DNA of 64,000 nucleotides from the NCBI RefSeq assembly GCF_001429765.1, contig NZ_LMJB01000005.1, positions 64,549 through 128,548 on the forward strand. The letters are read 5' to 3'. Position numbers and translations under genes: made by a program. Each line of letters begins with the position of its first letter. The first letter of the stretch is position 1. Of this stretch, positions 41,715-51,827 are shown piece after piece. The notes below the pieces were generated by a model. That model had not been told where the DNA came from and did not search any database. It was given only the letters and a program-made list of their open reading frames with translations. This stretch comes from Flavobacterium sp. Root901. Lineage in GTDB: Bacteria > Bacteroidota > Bacteroidia > Flavobacteriales > Flavobacteriaceae.

Positions 41715-43001
41715 TTACGAAATATATTCTAAAGTTCGTTCAAGAGCCATTCCCCTTGAACCTTTAATTAATATAGTATTATCTTTAAATTGGATTGTTT
41801 TAAGATATGCTGCGAAAGCATCAAAAGTTTCAAAAAACTTAATGTTTTCACTTTCAATTTTATTTTCATAAAATGACTTTCCAATTAAATAACAAATTGA
41901 TTCCTGTTGATTAGACAAAGAATCTGCAATTACTTTATGCTCCTCCTGACTTTCATCGCCAAGCTCAAACATATCGCCTAAAATCATGATTTTCTTTTGG
42001 TTTCCCAATTGAAGAAAATTGGTTATCGCAACAGCCATACTACTCGGATTTGCATTGTAGGCATCCAGAATAATCTCATTAGATCCTTTTTTTAATAATT
42101 GTGACCTGTTGTTTTCCGGAATATAATTTTCAATTGCATATTTAATTGCTGCATCTTCTACTTTAAAATATTTACCAATTGCAGTTGCAGCATTTATGTT
42201 ATTAGCATTATAAAGTCCAATTAAATGCGATTCTACCTTAAAATCATCATAATCAATAACCACAAAAGGATTTGCTTCGATATTTTTTATATTCAAATCG
42301 GCATTTGCTTTATTTAATCCAAAAGTAAATGATTTTATACCGTTTGATCTTTCAATCTGAATTGGATCTTCCAGATTTACAAAAACCTGTTTGTTATTCT
42401 TAGCCAAATATTGATACATTTCACTTTTACCTTCAATAACACCCTGCACGCCTCCAAAACCTTCCAGATGCGCTTTTCCAAAATTGGTTATGTAACCAAA
42501 ATCAGGCTGTGCGATTTCGCATAAAAATTCTATTTCTTTTTTATGGTTAGCACCCATTTCAACAATTCCTATTTCTGTTTCTTTTGTAAAAGAAAGTAAT
42601 GTTAAAGGGACTCCAATATGGTTATTTAAATTTCCGACAGTTGCTTTGGTTTTAAATTTTTGAGATAAAACAACATTGATAAGTTCTTTGGTTGTTGTTT
42701 TTCCATTGCTTCCTGTGAGCGCAACAATTGGCAGTTTTAAATAACTACGATGAAACTTAGCCAGTTCCTGAAGCGTTTCTAAGCTATTATGAACCAAAAT
42801 CGTTCTTTGATCAATAAAATAAGATTCGTTGTCTATAACAACATATAATGCACCTAAGTCAAGCGCTTGTTTTGCAAAAGTATTTGCGTCAAAATTCTCG
42901 CCTTTAATAGCAAAAAACATAGAATCTTTTTCAATTTTTCGGGTATCGATTGAAAGAGATTTGCATTTTAAAAACAAGTTATGAATTTCCTGAATATTCA
43001 T
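41715..43001 (-). CDS. murF: UDP-N-acetylmuramoyl-tripeptide--D-alanyl-D-alanine ligase MurF
   Basis: A 428-residue Mur ligase. Landmarks are SIDTRKIEKDSMFFAIKGENFDANTF, the ATP-binding TGSNGKTTTKE (about 96-106), GNLNNHIGVPLTLLS, EMGANHKKEI, NANNINAATAIG and DAYNANPSSM. It adds the D-Ala-D-Ala dipeptide in cell-wall precursor synthesis in the cytoplasm. The length is typical. It is next to gldJ, but a strong terminator lies between them, so it probably has its own promoter (near-match TATTTTTA just upstream of the start on the minus strand). Confidence 0.95.
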   Translation of the reverse strand: MNIQEIHNLFLKCKSLSIDTRKIEKDSMFFAIKGENFDANTFAKQALDLGALYVVIDNESYFIDQRTILVHNSLETLQELAKFHRSYLKLPIVALTGSNGKTTTKELINVVLSQKFKTKATVGNLNNHIGVPLTLLSFTKETEIGIVEMGANHKKEIEFLCEIAQPDFGYITNFGKAHLEGFGGVQGVIEGKSEMYQYLAKNNKQVFVNLEDPIQIERSNGIKSFTFGLNKANADLNIKNIEANPFVVIDYDDFKVESHLIGLYNANNINAATAIGKYFKVEDAAIKYAIENYIPENNRSQLLKKGSNEIILDAYNANPSSMAVAITNFLQLGNQKKIMILGDMFELGDESQEEHKVIADSLSNQQESICYLIGKSFYENKIESENIKFFETFDAFAAYLKTIQFKDNTILIKGSRGMALERTLEYIS

Positions 43002-43042
43002 TTATTAAATTTTTACAGACCATAAAAATAGAAAAAAGCAAT

Positions 43043-43100
43043 AAAAAAATTCCAAATTCCGTACTGAAATATTCAGCTTTTGGAATTTGGAATTTTTTTT
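43043..43100 (-). terminator. Terminator after gldJ
   Basis: AAAAAAATTCCAAATTCC pairs with GGAATTTGGAATTTTTTT around a 22-base loop. It lies between the gldJ stop and the murF start, both on the minus strand. Confidence 0.75.
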
Positions 43101-43119
43101 AAATTGAAATTTCTAAATC

Positions 43120-44811
43120 TTAATTTCTTGGTGATTTTCTTCTTTCAGTTTTAGCACCTACTCTTGACATTGCACATCTAAATCCAATGTAATCTGTTGC
43201 CATATCCTGTGGGAAATATCTTCTTTGAGCCGGATCTAACCAGTAGGCTCTATCTCTCCAAGAACCTCCTTTGTAAACTCTTACTTTATCATCGATCAAA
43301 GTAGTACGTTTACTAGAATTATCATATTTTCTAATCATTTTACCTAAACTGTCAACTGTAACGTTATGTTTAGGAGAGTTGTACATTGTCTGATCAGCTT
43401 TAGATCCTGATTCTGAATCTCCAAAATCAAAGAATCTTGAAGATTGTTTGTCACCGTCTCTGTAGTTGATGTTATCACTTGTACTAAAGTTTTGTCTTAA
43501 ATAAGTTTCCTGCTCATCAACCGGAACCTGAGCGATTTCTCCAGGAAGGTTTCTTGCAATAACTTTACCATTACTTAAAGTATCATATTTAATTGAAGTT
43601 GTTGAAACAATTTCAATTTTACCATCTTTACCAATTTTATTTTTAGCGTATTGATTTCCTCTGTAGTAGTTAAAATCGTTAGCTTCGTTATCAATTACAG
43701 GTCTGTAAACATCGGCAACCCATTCTGCAACGTTTCCAGCCATATCATATAGACCGAAATCATTTGCAGCATAACTTTTCACTTTATTTGTAATATCGGC
43801 ACCATCATCTGACCATCCGGCAATTCCACCGTAATCACCATTTCCTTGTTTAAAGTTAGCCAATTGATCACCTTTATTTTTACGTTTTGCAGAACGTGTA
43901 TAATCTCCGGACCAAGGATATTTCTTTTGTCCTTTGTATATATTGTATTCTCTTTGTCCAACATCAGCTGCAGCTGCATATTCCCACTCAGCTTCTGTAG
44001 GAAGTCTGTATTCCGGCAAAATAATCCCTGAAGAACGTTGTGCGTAAACATTTTTCTCTTCAGCAACTGTACCGTCTTTACCAGCTTTAGGTCTTTTTCC
44101 TGATGGGTTTTTCTTTAACACTAATTCTTCGCTGCCTCCGTAAGTTGTAGATGGAGAAGCCAAGTAAGCCTCAGTATTAAACAAACTTTCAGCACTAACA
44201 TCTTGTGTTTTAGCACCTTTTTTAAGATATCCGCTTTTTTCTAAAACAGCTTCGTTTACACGATCTGTTCTCCATTTACTAAATTCAACAGCCTGAATCC
44301 AGTTAACACCAACTACAGGATAGTCAGCATAAGAAGGATGTCTTAAATAGTTATTAGTCATCGTTTCATTGTATCCTAAACGATTTCTCCAAACTAAAGT
44401 ATCTGGCGATGCTCCTTCGTAAATATTTTTGTAATTTTCTTCTGTTGGAGGAAAAACTTTCTTTAACCACTCAAGGTATTCTAAGTACATACCATTCGTA
44501 ACTTCAGTTTCATCCATGTAGAATGATTGAACGTGTTGTTGAGTTGGTGTGTTATTCCAATCGTGCATAACATCATCCTGTACTTTACCCATAGTAAACG
44601 TACCTCCTTCAACAAAAACTAAACCAGGTCCAGCCTGTTGTTTTTTCCCAGCATTTCTAGCAGCTGTTCCATTCTGACTATCTACATCCCAGCCTGTTGC
44701 TCTAGAAGCGTGACTCGAACTCGATTTTTTGCTACAACTAGCCGTGCCCAACATCAATACCATTGACATCATTAATTGCAAGACTACAATTTTGTTTACT
44801 TTCATACTCAT
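43120..44811 (-). CDS. gldJ: Gliding motility lipoprotein GldJ
   Basis: A 563-residue lipoprotein (LGTASCSKK, Cys26) with a formylglycine-generating-enzyme/sulfatase-modifying-factor fold: VFVEGGTFTMGKVQDDVMHD, MDETEVTNGMYLEYLEWL, YPVVGVNWIQAVEFSKW, YRLPTEAEWEYAA, NDFGLYDMAGNVAEWVADVY and the C-terminal VYKGGSWRDRAYWLDPAQRR. The length and domain layout are those of GldJ, needed for flavobacterial gliding and for stable GldK and type IX secretion. The fold lacks the oxidase role. It is divergent from porU; the porU-porV pair confirms the type IX secretion context. Confidence 0.95.
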   Translation of the reverse strand: MSMKVNKIVVLQLMMSMVLMLGTASCSKKSSSSHASRATGWDVDSQNGTAARNAGKKQQAGPGLVFVEGGTFTMGKVQDDVMHDWNNTPTQQHVQSFYMDETEVTNGMYLEYLEWLKKVFPPTEENYKNIYEGASPDTLVWRNRLGYNETMTNNYLRHPSYADYPVVGVNWIQAVEFSKWRTDRVNEAVLEKSGYLKKGAKTQDVSAESLFNTEAYLASPSTTYGGSEELVLKKNPSGKRPKAGKDGTVAEEKNVYAQRSSGIILPEYRLPTEAEWEYAAAADVGQREYNIYKGQKKYPWSGDYTRSAKRKNKGDQLANFKQGNGDYGGIAGWSDDGADITNKVKSYAANDFGLYDMAGNVAEWVADVYRPVIDNEANDFNYYRGNQYAKNKIGKDGKIEIVSTTSIKYDTLSNGKVIARNLPGEIAQVPVDEQETYLRQNFSTSDNINYRDGDKQSSRFFDFGDSESGSKADQTMYNSPKHNVTVDSLGKMIRKYDNSSKRTTLIDDKVRVYKGGSWRDRAYWLDPAQRRYFPQDMATDYIGFRCAMSRVGAKTERRKSPRN

Positions 44812-44937
44812 TCTTAGGTGATAAATTTAGGTGCTGCAATATAATAATTAACATTTAATTAGCAACATCTGTTCTAATAATTTTATTTAGCTGTTTTTTA
44901 CCAGAAAATAACCTATAGTTACGAACGCAAAAATATA

Positions 44938-44945
44938 CTTTTTAT
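44938..44945 (-). promoter_or_regulatory. Bacteroidota-type promoter (-7 box) for gldJ
   Basis: Minus-strand TATTTTTG fully matches TAnnTTTG. It gives a leader of about 120 bases before the gldJ start. Confidence 0.5.
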
Positions 44946-45018
44946 TATTTACTGTAACATGAAATACTATATTTTTACTTACTAATTTTTTTTTAATTAA
45001 ATTTCGGTTTTTAAGCTA

Positions 45019-48000
45019 ATGAAACAGGCCATAATCTTATATCTATTTCTGATTCCTATTTTATCATTTTCCCAGATAAATGGGAGCTTAACGCTCGATT
45101 GGCAAGTTAAAAAAGAGATGAATTACGGCGACAGTAAAATTGTTATTCCGTACTTTACAGGAAACGCTTTTCGCTTCGACATTACTAAAAAAAGCATAAC
45201 TCTGCTGCTAAATTTGAATCAGTCTAACGTCGCAAACGGCAGTTCTGTAGAAATTACAAACATAAATTTTGAGTCGGTTTCAAGAAGCGATCTGGGTGAT
45301 TTATCGACAGAAAATATTCCGGAAAAAGTAAATCAATCACTAAAAATCACCACGGCAAGAGATTCAAAACAAGCATTTCTTTCTCTTTATCCTATTATTA
45401 AAGAAGGGAATAGCTATAAACGAATCCGGTCTTTTTCTTACAATATCAACAATTCTTTATCCAAAAGCAGAAATTCATCTGTATTTCAAAAATCGGCTGC
45501 TATTTCAAGTTCCGTTTTAGCTTCAGGAGACTGGTATCGCTTTTATGTAGAAAAATCAGGAGTGTATAAAATCACGAAATCATTTCTGCAAAGTCTTGGC
45601 TTTGACGCAAATAAAACCGATCCAAGAAGAATTAAAATATACGGAAACGGAGGAAGAATGCTTCCTTTAGCAAACAGCAGTTACTATCCCGAAGATTTAA
45701 CCGAAAATGCCATTCAGATTATTGGCGAAAGCGACGGAACTTTTAACAATGAAGATTATATACTTTTTTATGCCGAAGGTGTCGAAAACTGGAATAACGA
45801 AAGCCAAACCAATCTAAATCTGTACAGCAACAGATCTTATTATTATGTTACGGCATCGGGAAGCGACGGAAAGAGAATTCCAAATTTTAATCAGCCTACA
45901 GCAAACAGCACGCTGGAACTGAACACGTTTGATGACTATCAGTATCACGAAATTGATCAAACAAATATTGTGCACCTTGGGCGGCAATGGCTGGGAGAAT
46001 CTTTTGATATTAACGAAGAACAGGAATTTAGCTTTAGCTTTCCTAATCTTGACACTTCTGTTCCTGTAAAAATTGAAGTAAATACTGCTTCGGCTGCCTT
46101 TACTCCTACTTCATTTATTGTTTCGGCAAACGGACAAAATGTTGGCACTCTAAATTTTGCAAGTTTAACCGCAAGCTCAGAAACTAAATACCTAACTCAA
46201 AAACTTCCTTCAAACACAACATTTACAGGCGCAGAAAGCGTAAAAATTAAACTTACCTATAATAATAACGGAGTTCCCGGTTCAAAAGGATATCTGGATT
46301 ATATTAATCTTATCGCAAAAAGAAAACTCCTGGGAACAGGAAAACAATTTAAATTTCAATATAATTTAGCGGGTTCAACGTCCGGAATTGCAAATTATAC
46401 TATTGGAAACGCTTCGGGAATTTCACAAATTTGGGATATTACCGACCTATATAATATAACCAAAATTGAAAACACAAATCAGCCTTCTTTCAGCTTTAAA
46501 GCTAATTTGGGTGAAATTAGAAATTACATTGCAATTGACCCTGCCGATTATTATACTCCTTTAAAAGAAAATCAGTCAAAAATTGCCAATCAAAACTTAA
46601 AAGGAACTCTTTTTAGAAACGGCCAAAACAGTTTTCAGGACATTGATTATGTTATTGTATCTCCAAAATCCCTGGTTTCTCAAGCCGAAAAGCTGGCGAA
46701 TTTTCACAGAACCAATTCAAATTTAAATGTAAAGGTTATTTCACTTGAAGATATCTATCAGGAATTTTCTTCCGGAAAACAAGATATTGCGTCAATCAGG
46801 AACTGCGTTAAGTACATTTACGAAAATGCTTCAGCTTCTGAAAAAAGAATAAAATATTTAAATTTATTTGGCGATGCTTCTTACGATTATAAAGACCGTA
46901 TTTCAAACAACACCAATATTGTTCCTATATACCAGTCTTTAAATAGTAATTCTACCGGAGAATCTTCTTTTGCATCTGATGACTTTTTTGGATTAATGGA
47001 TTCTGATGAAGGAATTGTGGCTTACCCTTTTGACGGAATTGACATTGCCGTTGGCCGAATGCTGGTTTCAGATAATGCCCAGGCTCAGGAAATGGTCAAT
47101 AAAGTTTTAGAATACAATGACACCAAATCATACGGAAACTGGAGAAACAATTTTGTATTAATCAGCGATGATGCTGACCAAAGTTCTGACGCTTCTTTAC
47201 AGGCACGCCAAAACAATCTGGCAGATGTGATTGCTGCTGAAAAACCTTTTTTAAATGTCGAAAAAATAATTTTAGATTCTTATACCCAAGAAGCTTCTGC
47301 CGGAGGATCAAGATACCCAAAAGCCAGAACCGACTTTTTTAATGCGTTTGAAAAAGGAGCTTTAGTCTTTAATTATTTAGGCCATGGTGGTGAAGACGGA
47401 TTAGCAAGTGAACGAATCTGGGAAAAATCAGATGGACAAAATCTTAATAACCAGTACAAATACCCTTTATTTATCACCATTACCTGTGAATTCTCAAGAT
47501 TTGATGACCCAACACGCCCAACTGCCGGAGAATATACTTTTTGGAATCCAAAAGGCGGAGCAATTTCCATGTTGACTACCATTCGCGAAATAGGTCAGTT
47601 TAATGCTGAAAATTTTAATGACAGTTTAAGCAAAAACCTGCTTTCGTACGGCTCTAATCAATACAATAGTATCGCGGAGTCTCTTCGGATTTCAAAAAAT
47701 GAAAATCCAAGTTCTGCAAGTAATGTGGTTGTATACATAGGAGATCCGGCTTTAATGCTGGCTATCCCAAAACCACGAATTAATTTAACGAAAGTAAACG
47801 ATATTGTGATTTCTCAGCCAATACCGGACTTTAAATCGCTTTCAAAAATTAAAATCAGTGGTGAAATTACAGATGAAAACAACATTCTTTTAAGTAATTA
47901 TAACGGAGAATTAGCAACAGCTATTTTCGATAAAATGATCACTTCAACAACCTTAAATAATGATGGATATAGTCCTGCAATGTCATTTAAAACTCTGGGA

Positions 48001-48855
48001 GAAACTATATTCAGAGGAAATGCCTCTGTAATCAATGGTCAGTTTGAGTTTAGTTTTGTCGTGCCGAGGGACATTCGTATTCCGGTTGACAATGGCCGAA
48101 TTAGTTTTTATTCTAAAAGAAATCAGGCTTTAGAAAACCAGTCAGGATTTAATACTACAATTAAAATTGGAGGAATAAATGAAAATGCACCTCAGGACAA
48201 TATAAGTCCAAAAGTTAAGTTATATATGAATGATGAAACTTTTTTGTCAGGCGGAATTACAAATGCATCGCCCTTTCTTTTAGCGTTTTTAGAAGATGAA
48301 AATGGTATAAATACAGCTAGCGGAATTGGTCATGACATCATAGCTGTCCTAGACGGAGATGTAAGTAATCCTTATATTTTGAACGACTATTATCAGACAA
48401 AATTAGATGATTACACAAACGGAAATTTACGTTTTCCGTTAAGAAATCTATCTGCCGGATTACACACAATCAGTTTCACTGCATGGGATGTTTACAACAA
48501 TCCTGTAACAAGCGAAATACAATTTGTAGTTGTAGGAGATGAAGAATTGACGTTAACACACGTTCTCAATTATCCAAATCCTTTTTCTACCTACACACAA
48601 TTTTGGTTTTCACATAACAGACCTTACGAACCCTTGGATGTTCAGGTTCAGGTTATGACAATTACAGGAAAAATAGTCTGGACAAAAAACCAGATTATTA
48701 CGACCGAAGGATTTTTATCGAGAGAGATTACATGGGACGGAAAAGATGATTTTGGCGACCGAATTGGAAAAGGAGTTTATATTTACAAACTCACTGTAAA
48801 GTCCAGTTTAACAAATAAAAAAGCAGAAAAATATGAAAAACTTGTCATTCTATAA
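45019..48855 (+). CDS. porU: Type IX secretion system C-terminal signal peptidase PorU
   Basis: A 1278-residue protein with a signal peptide (MKQAIILYLFLIPILSFSQ). The central part is a C25 gingipain-like peptidase: IKYLNLFGDASYDYKDR, then VFNYLGHGGEDGLASE (His about 789) and FITITCEFSRFDDPTR (Cys about 823), the His-Cys dyad. The C-terminal end (LNYPNPFSTYTQFWFSHNR...GKGVYIYKLTV) resembles a type IX C-terminal domain that PorU keeps. PorU removes the sorting domain of type IX cargo at the cell surface and attaches the cargo to lipopolysaccharide in some species. It is followed 41 bases later by porV, its outer-membrane partner. Confidence 0.95.
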   Translation: MKQAIILYLFLIPILSFSQINGSLTLDWQVKKEMNYGDSKIVIPYFTGNAFRFDITKKSITLLLNLNQSNVANGSSVEITNINFESVSRSDLGDLSTENIPEKVNQSLKITTARDSKQAFLSLYPIIKEGNSYKRIRSFSYNINNSLSKSRNSSVFQKSAAISSSVLASGDWYRFYVEKSGVYKITKSFLQSLGFDANKTDPRRIKIYGNGGRMLPLANSSYYPEDLTENAIQIIGESDGTFNNEDYILFYAEGVENWNNESQTNLNLYSNRSYYYVTASGSDGKRIPNFNQPTANSTLELNTFDDYQYHEIDQTNIVHLGRQWLGESFDINEEQEFSFSFPNLDTSVPVKIEVNTASAAFTPTSFIVSANGQNVGTLNFASLTASSETKYLTQKLPSNTTFTGAESVKIKLTYNNNGVPGSKGYLDYINLIAKRKLLGTGKQFKFQYNLAGSTSGIANYTIGNASGISQIWDITDLYNITKIENTNQPSFSFKANLGEIRNYIAIDPADYYTPLKENQSKIANQNLKGTLFRNGQNSFQDIDYVIVSPKSLVSQAEKLANFHRTNSNLNVKVISLEDIYQEFSSGKQDIASIRNCVKYIYENASASEKRIKYLNLFGDASYDYKDRISNNTNIVPIYQSLNSNSTGESSFASDDFFGLMDSDEGIVAYPFDGIDIAVGRMLVSDNAQAQEMVNKVLEYNDTKSYGNWRNNFVLISDDADQSSDASLQARQNNLADVIAAEKPFLNVEKIILDSYTQEASAGGSRYPKARTDFFNAFEKGALVFNYLGHGGEDGLASERIWEKSDGQNLNNQYKYPLFITITCEFSRFDDPTRPTAGEYTFWNPKGGAISMLTTIREIGQFNAENFNDSLSKNLLSYGSNQYNSIAESLRISKNENPSSASNVVVYIGDPALMLAIPKPRINLTKVNDIVISQPIPDFKSLSKIKISGEITDENNILLSNYNGELATAIFDKMITSTTLNNDGYSPAMSFKTLGETIFRGNASVINGQFEFSFVVPRDIRIPVDNGRISFYSKRNQALENQSGFNTTIKIGGINENAPQDNISPKVKLYMNDETFLSGGITNASPFLLAFLEDENGINTASGIGHDIIAVLDGDVSNPYILNDYYQTKLDDYTNGNLRFPLRNLSAGLHTISFTAWDVYNNPVTSEIQFVVVGDEELTLTHVLNYPNPFSTYTQFWFSHNRPYEPLDVQVQVMTITGKIVWTKNQIITTEGFLSREITWDGKDDFGDRIGKGVYIYKLTVKSSLTNKKAEKYEKLVIL

Positions 48856-48896
48856 TATTATATATATTTGTAACACCAATACCATTAAGTCCAAAA

Positions 48897-50105
48897 ATGA
48901 GAAAAATATCACTTTTACTAATTTTTTTATTAGTTAATTCTTTCGTAAATGCCCAAAATATTGAACGGCCTATAACCACAGGAGTTCCATTTTTATTAGT
49001 AGCAGCCGATGCAAGAGCTGCCGGTTTAGGCGATCAGGGTGTAGCCACATCTTCAGACGTATTTTCTCAACAATGGAATCCCGCAAAATATGCTTTCGCA
49101 GAAGATGCACAAGGACTTTCTATCAGTTATACTCCTTATTTAACAGATCTTGCCAATGATATTTCACTTGGCCAGTTAACGTATTATAACAAAATCAATG
49201 AAAAAAGTGCTTTTGGGGCAAGTTTTCGTTATTTTGGTTTTGGAGGAATTGAGCTAAGAGAAACTGGCGATCCAAATGAAGCTACCCGAGAAGTCAGCCC
49301 AAATGAATTTGCCCTTGACGGATCTTACTCATTAAAACTGAGCGAAACGTTCTCAATGGCTGTCGCTGGCCGATATATCAGATCCAACTTAAAAATTCCT
49401 TCCGGAGAAGTTGATGCTTCAGCCGCTAGTTCTTTTGCCGTTGATGTAGCCGGTTTTTATCAATCAGAAGAAATTGCATACTCCGATTTTAACGGAAGAT
49501 GGAGAGCTGGTTTTAATTTCCAGAATTTAGGTCCAAAGATCAGTTATGACAACGACGATTTAAGTTCAAACTTTTTACCTGCTAACTTAAGATTAGGAGG
49601 AGGTTTTGATTTTATTTTTGACGAATACAATAAAGTAGGTGTAAGCGTTGAGTTTACAAAGCTTTTAGTTCCTACTCCTCCGGGATCAGGAACACCTGTT
49701 GACACAAATGGAGACGGTGATTTTACAGATCCGGAAGATATTTCACAATCAGAAGCAGATGCAATAAGCTACAACAAATACAAAGATACAGGCTGGGTTG
49801 AAGGAATTTTCAAATCATTTGGAGATGCGCCAGACGGTTTTAAAGAAGAATTAAAAGAAGTAACCTATAGCGCTGCTGCAGAATATATGTATCAGGATTC
49901 ATTTGCAATGCGATTAGGATATTACCACGAAAGCCCAATGAAAGGAGCAAAACAGTTCTTTTCTTTAGGAGCCGGTTTTAAATACAACATTATGAGAGTT
50001 GATGTTTCGTATTTATTTTCAGCATCAAAAATGAAAAATCCTTTAGAAAATACGCTTCGTTTTTCTTTAACGTTTAACTTTGGCGACAAATACGAAGTTT
50101 ATTAA
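48897..50105 (+). CDS. porV: Type IX secretion outer-membrane protein PorV
   Basis: A 402-residue beta-barrel protein of the PorV/LptO family, FadL-like: signal peptide, then ITTGVPFLLVAADARAAGLGDQGVATSSDVFSQQWNPAKY, a conserved PorV start, and a C-terminal FSLTFNFGDKYEVY. PorV shuttles secreted cargo from the SprA/Sov pore to PorU. A Pro/Gly/Asp-rich loop (VPTPPGSGTPVDTNGDGDF) interrupts the barrel and looks like a surface loop with a calcium-binding-like DTNGDGDF motif. It lies directly after porU. Confidence 0.95.
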   Translation: MRKISLLLIFLLVNSFVNAQNIERPITTGVPFLLVAADARAAGLGDQGVATSSDVFSQQWNPAKYAFAEDAQGLSISYTPYLTDLANDISLGQLTYYNKINEKSAFGASFRYFGFGGIELRETGDPNEATREVSPNEFALDGSYSLKLSETFSMAVAGRYIRSNLKIPSGEVDASAASSFAVDVAGFYQSEEIAYSDFNGRWRAGFNFQNLGPKISYDNDDLSSNFLPANLRLGGGFDFIFDEYNKVGVSVEFTKLLVPTPPGSGTPVDTNGDGDFTDPEDISQSEADAISYNKYKDTGWVEGIFKSFGDAPDGFKEELKEVTYSAAAEYMYQDSFAMRLGYYHESPMKGAKQFFSLGAGFKYNIMRVDVSYLFSASKMKNPLENTLRFSLTFNFGDKYEVY

Positions 50106-50129
50106 ACACAAAACATAAAAAACAATTAC

Positions 50130-50169
50130 AATCCAAATTTCTATTTTTTAGGAATTTGGATTTTTTTTC
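50130..50169 (+). terminator. Terminator after porV
   Basis: AATCCAAATT pairs with AATTTGGATT, followed by eight T. It separates porV from the deaminase gene, which then needs its own promoter. Confidence 0.75.
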
Positions 50170-50180
50170 CTCAAAATATA

Positions 50181-50663
50181 ATGAAAGAAATAAGCATTAC
50201 ATCGTCGTTTACCATATATGACAACATCAATGAGCTTTCGCAGGAAATTCAGGATTTAATGAATCAGGCGATTGAAATTCGTAAAAAAGCTTATGCCCCG
50301 TATTCACAATTTAGAGTTGGGGCGGCTTTACTGCTGGATAACGGAAAAGTAATTTTAGGATCAAATCAGGAAAACGCCGCTTATCCATCCGGATTATGTG
50401 CAGAAAGAACTGCTATTTTTTATGCAGGAAGCGCCTATCCCGAAGCCAAAATTTTAAAAATGGCCATTACGGCAGCATCAGACACTAATCAGACTCAGGC
50501 ACCAATTCCGCCGTGCGGTTCTTGCCGTCAGTCAATTGCAGAATATGAAATCAGACAAGACACCCCTATTGAAATTTATTTTATGGGCGAAATTGGCGAA
50601 GTTTACAAATCTGCATCCCTAAAAAATTTACTCCCTTTTATGTTTGATAAAAAGTTCTTGTAA
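50181..50663 (+). CDS. cdd: Cytidine deaminase
   Basis: A 160-residue deaminase of the homotetrameric type. Zinc motifs are GLCAERTAIFYA (Cys, catalytic Glu) and PIPPCGSCRQ (PCxxC). YAPYSQFRVGAALLLDNG is the conserved substrate region. It deaminates cytidine and deoxycytidine to the uridine forms in pyrimidine salvage. It begins 11 bases after the porV terminator. Confidence 0.95.
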   Translation: MKEISITSSFTIYDNINELSQEIQDLMNQAIEIRKKAYAPYSQFRVGAALLLDNGKVILGSNQENAAYPSGLCAERTAIFYAGSAYPEAKILKMAITAASDTNQTQAPIPPCGSCRQSIAEYEIRQDTPIEIYFMGEIGEVYKSASLKNLLPFMFDKKFL

Positions 50664-50713
50664 AAAAAAGCCAAAAAAGACCTTTTAAATTTTAGTTCTT
50701 AAACGGAATGTCT

Positions 50714-50721
50714 TATTTTTG
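50714..50721 (+). promoter_or_regulatory. Bacteroidota-type promoter (-7 box) for pdhA-pdhC
   Basis: TATTTTTG matches TAnnTTTG. It gives a leader of about 95 bases that starts with a small hairpin (CCCGA, CCTT, TCGGG). Confidence 0.55.
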
Positions 50722-50822
50722 CATCCCGACCTTTCGGGCGCAAATTTGTGGGAGGAAACTATTTTGCGTTACAGGCACAATAATCGATAACACAAACAAC
50801 TTTAGCAAAAGAAAGAATTCAG

Positions 50823-51821
50823 ATGAAAGAAGTTACAAAAGAGGTATATTTAAAGTGGTACGAAGACATGCTGCTTTGGAGAAAGTTTGAAGACAAACTT
50901 GCAGCATTATACATTCAACAAAAAGTTAGAGGTTTTCTACACTTATATAATGGTCAGGAAGCTGTATTAGCGGGTGCTCTGCACGCTATGGACCTGACTA
51001 AAGACAAAATGATTACTGCATACAGAAATCACGTTCAGCCAATTGGTATGGGAGTTGATCCCAGAAACGTAATGGCAGAACTTTTAGGAAAAGTAACAGG
51101 AACTTCTAAAGGTATGGGAGGTTCTATGCACATTTTCTCTAAAGAACACCGTTTTTACGGAGGTCACGGTATCGTTGGCGGACAAATTCCTGTTGGAGCT
51201 GGTTTAGCTTTTGCTGATAAATATTTCAACACTGGCGGAGTTACTATGACTTACTTTGGTGACGGAGCTGCAAGACAAGGTTCTCTTCATGAAGCTTTCA
51301 ACATGGCGATGTTATGGAAATTACCGGTTGTATTTATCGTTGAAAACAACGGTTATGCAATGGGAACTTCTGTAGAAAGAACTGCAAACCACACTGACAT
51401 CTGGAAATTAGGTTTAGGTTACGAAATGCCTTGCGGACCTGTGGACGGAATGAATCCTGTAAAAGTTGCCGAAGCAATGCACGAAGCTATTGAAAGAGCA
51501 CGCCGTGGAGACGGACCAACTTTCCTTGAAATGAAAACGTACCGTTACAGAGGACACTCTATGTCTGATGCACAATTATACCGTTCTAAAGAAGAGGTTG
51601 AAGAATACAAAAAAATTGACCCAATTACTCAGGTTTTAGATGTAATTATGGATCAAAAATATGCTACCGAAGAAGAAATTGAAGTAATTGACCAAAGAGT
51701 TAAAGACTTAGTTGAGGAGTGTGCGAAATTCGCTGAAGAGTCTCCATATCCAGACTTACAACAATTATATGATGTAGTATACGCACAAGAAGACTATCCA
51801 TTTACACCTCATAAATTATAA
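50823..51821 (+). CDS. pdhA: Pyruvate dehydrogenase E1 component, alpha subunit
   Basis: A 332-residue thiamine-diphosphate enzyme subunit. Landmarks are GFLHLYNGQEAVLAG, the GGSMHIFSKEHRFYGGHGIVGGQ segment, the thiamine-diphosphate motif YFGDGAARQGSLHEAFNMAMLWKLPVVFIVENN (GDG..N) and RYRGHSMSDAQLYRS with the phosphorylation-loop-like serine region. With the separate beta subunit, not in this window, it decarboxylates pyruvate. The E2 gene follows 6 bases downstream, so they form an operon. Confidence 0.96.
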   Translation: MKEVTKEVYLKWYEDMLLWRKFEDKLAALYIQQKVRGFLHLYNGQEAVLAGALHAMDLTKDKMITAYRNHVQPIGMGVDPRNVMAELLGKVTGTSKGMGGSMHIFSKEHRFYGGHGIVGGQIPVGAGLAFADKYFNTGGVTMTYFGDGAARQGSLHEAFNMAMLWKLPVVFIVENNGYAMGTSVERTANHTDIWKLGLGYEMPCGPVDGMNPVKVAEAMHEAIERARRGDGPTFLEMKTYRYRGHSMSDAQLYRSKEEVEEYKKIDPITQVLDVIMDQKYATEEEIEVIDQRVKDLVEECAKFAEESPYPDLQQLYDVVYAQEDYPFTPHKL

Positions 51822-51827
51822 TAAATT

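Noticed and set aside
43779..44066. Minus-strand 95-codon frame inside gldJ
   Set aside because: Lies wholly within the well-supported gldJ frame and has no family features.
45019..48855. Gingipain-like secreted virulence protease
   Set aside because: Length, adjacent porV and gldJ and the kept C-terminal domain identify it as PorU, the sorting peptidase.
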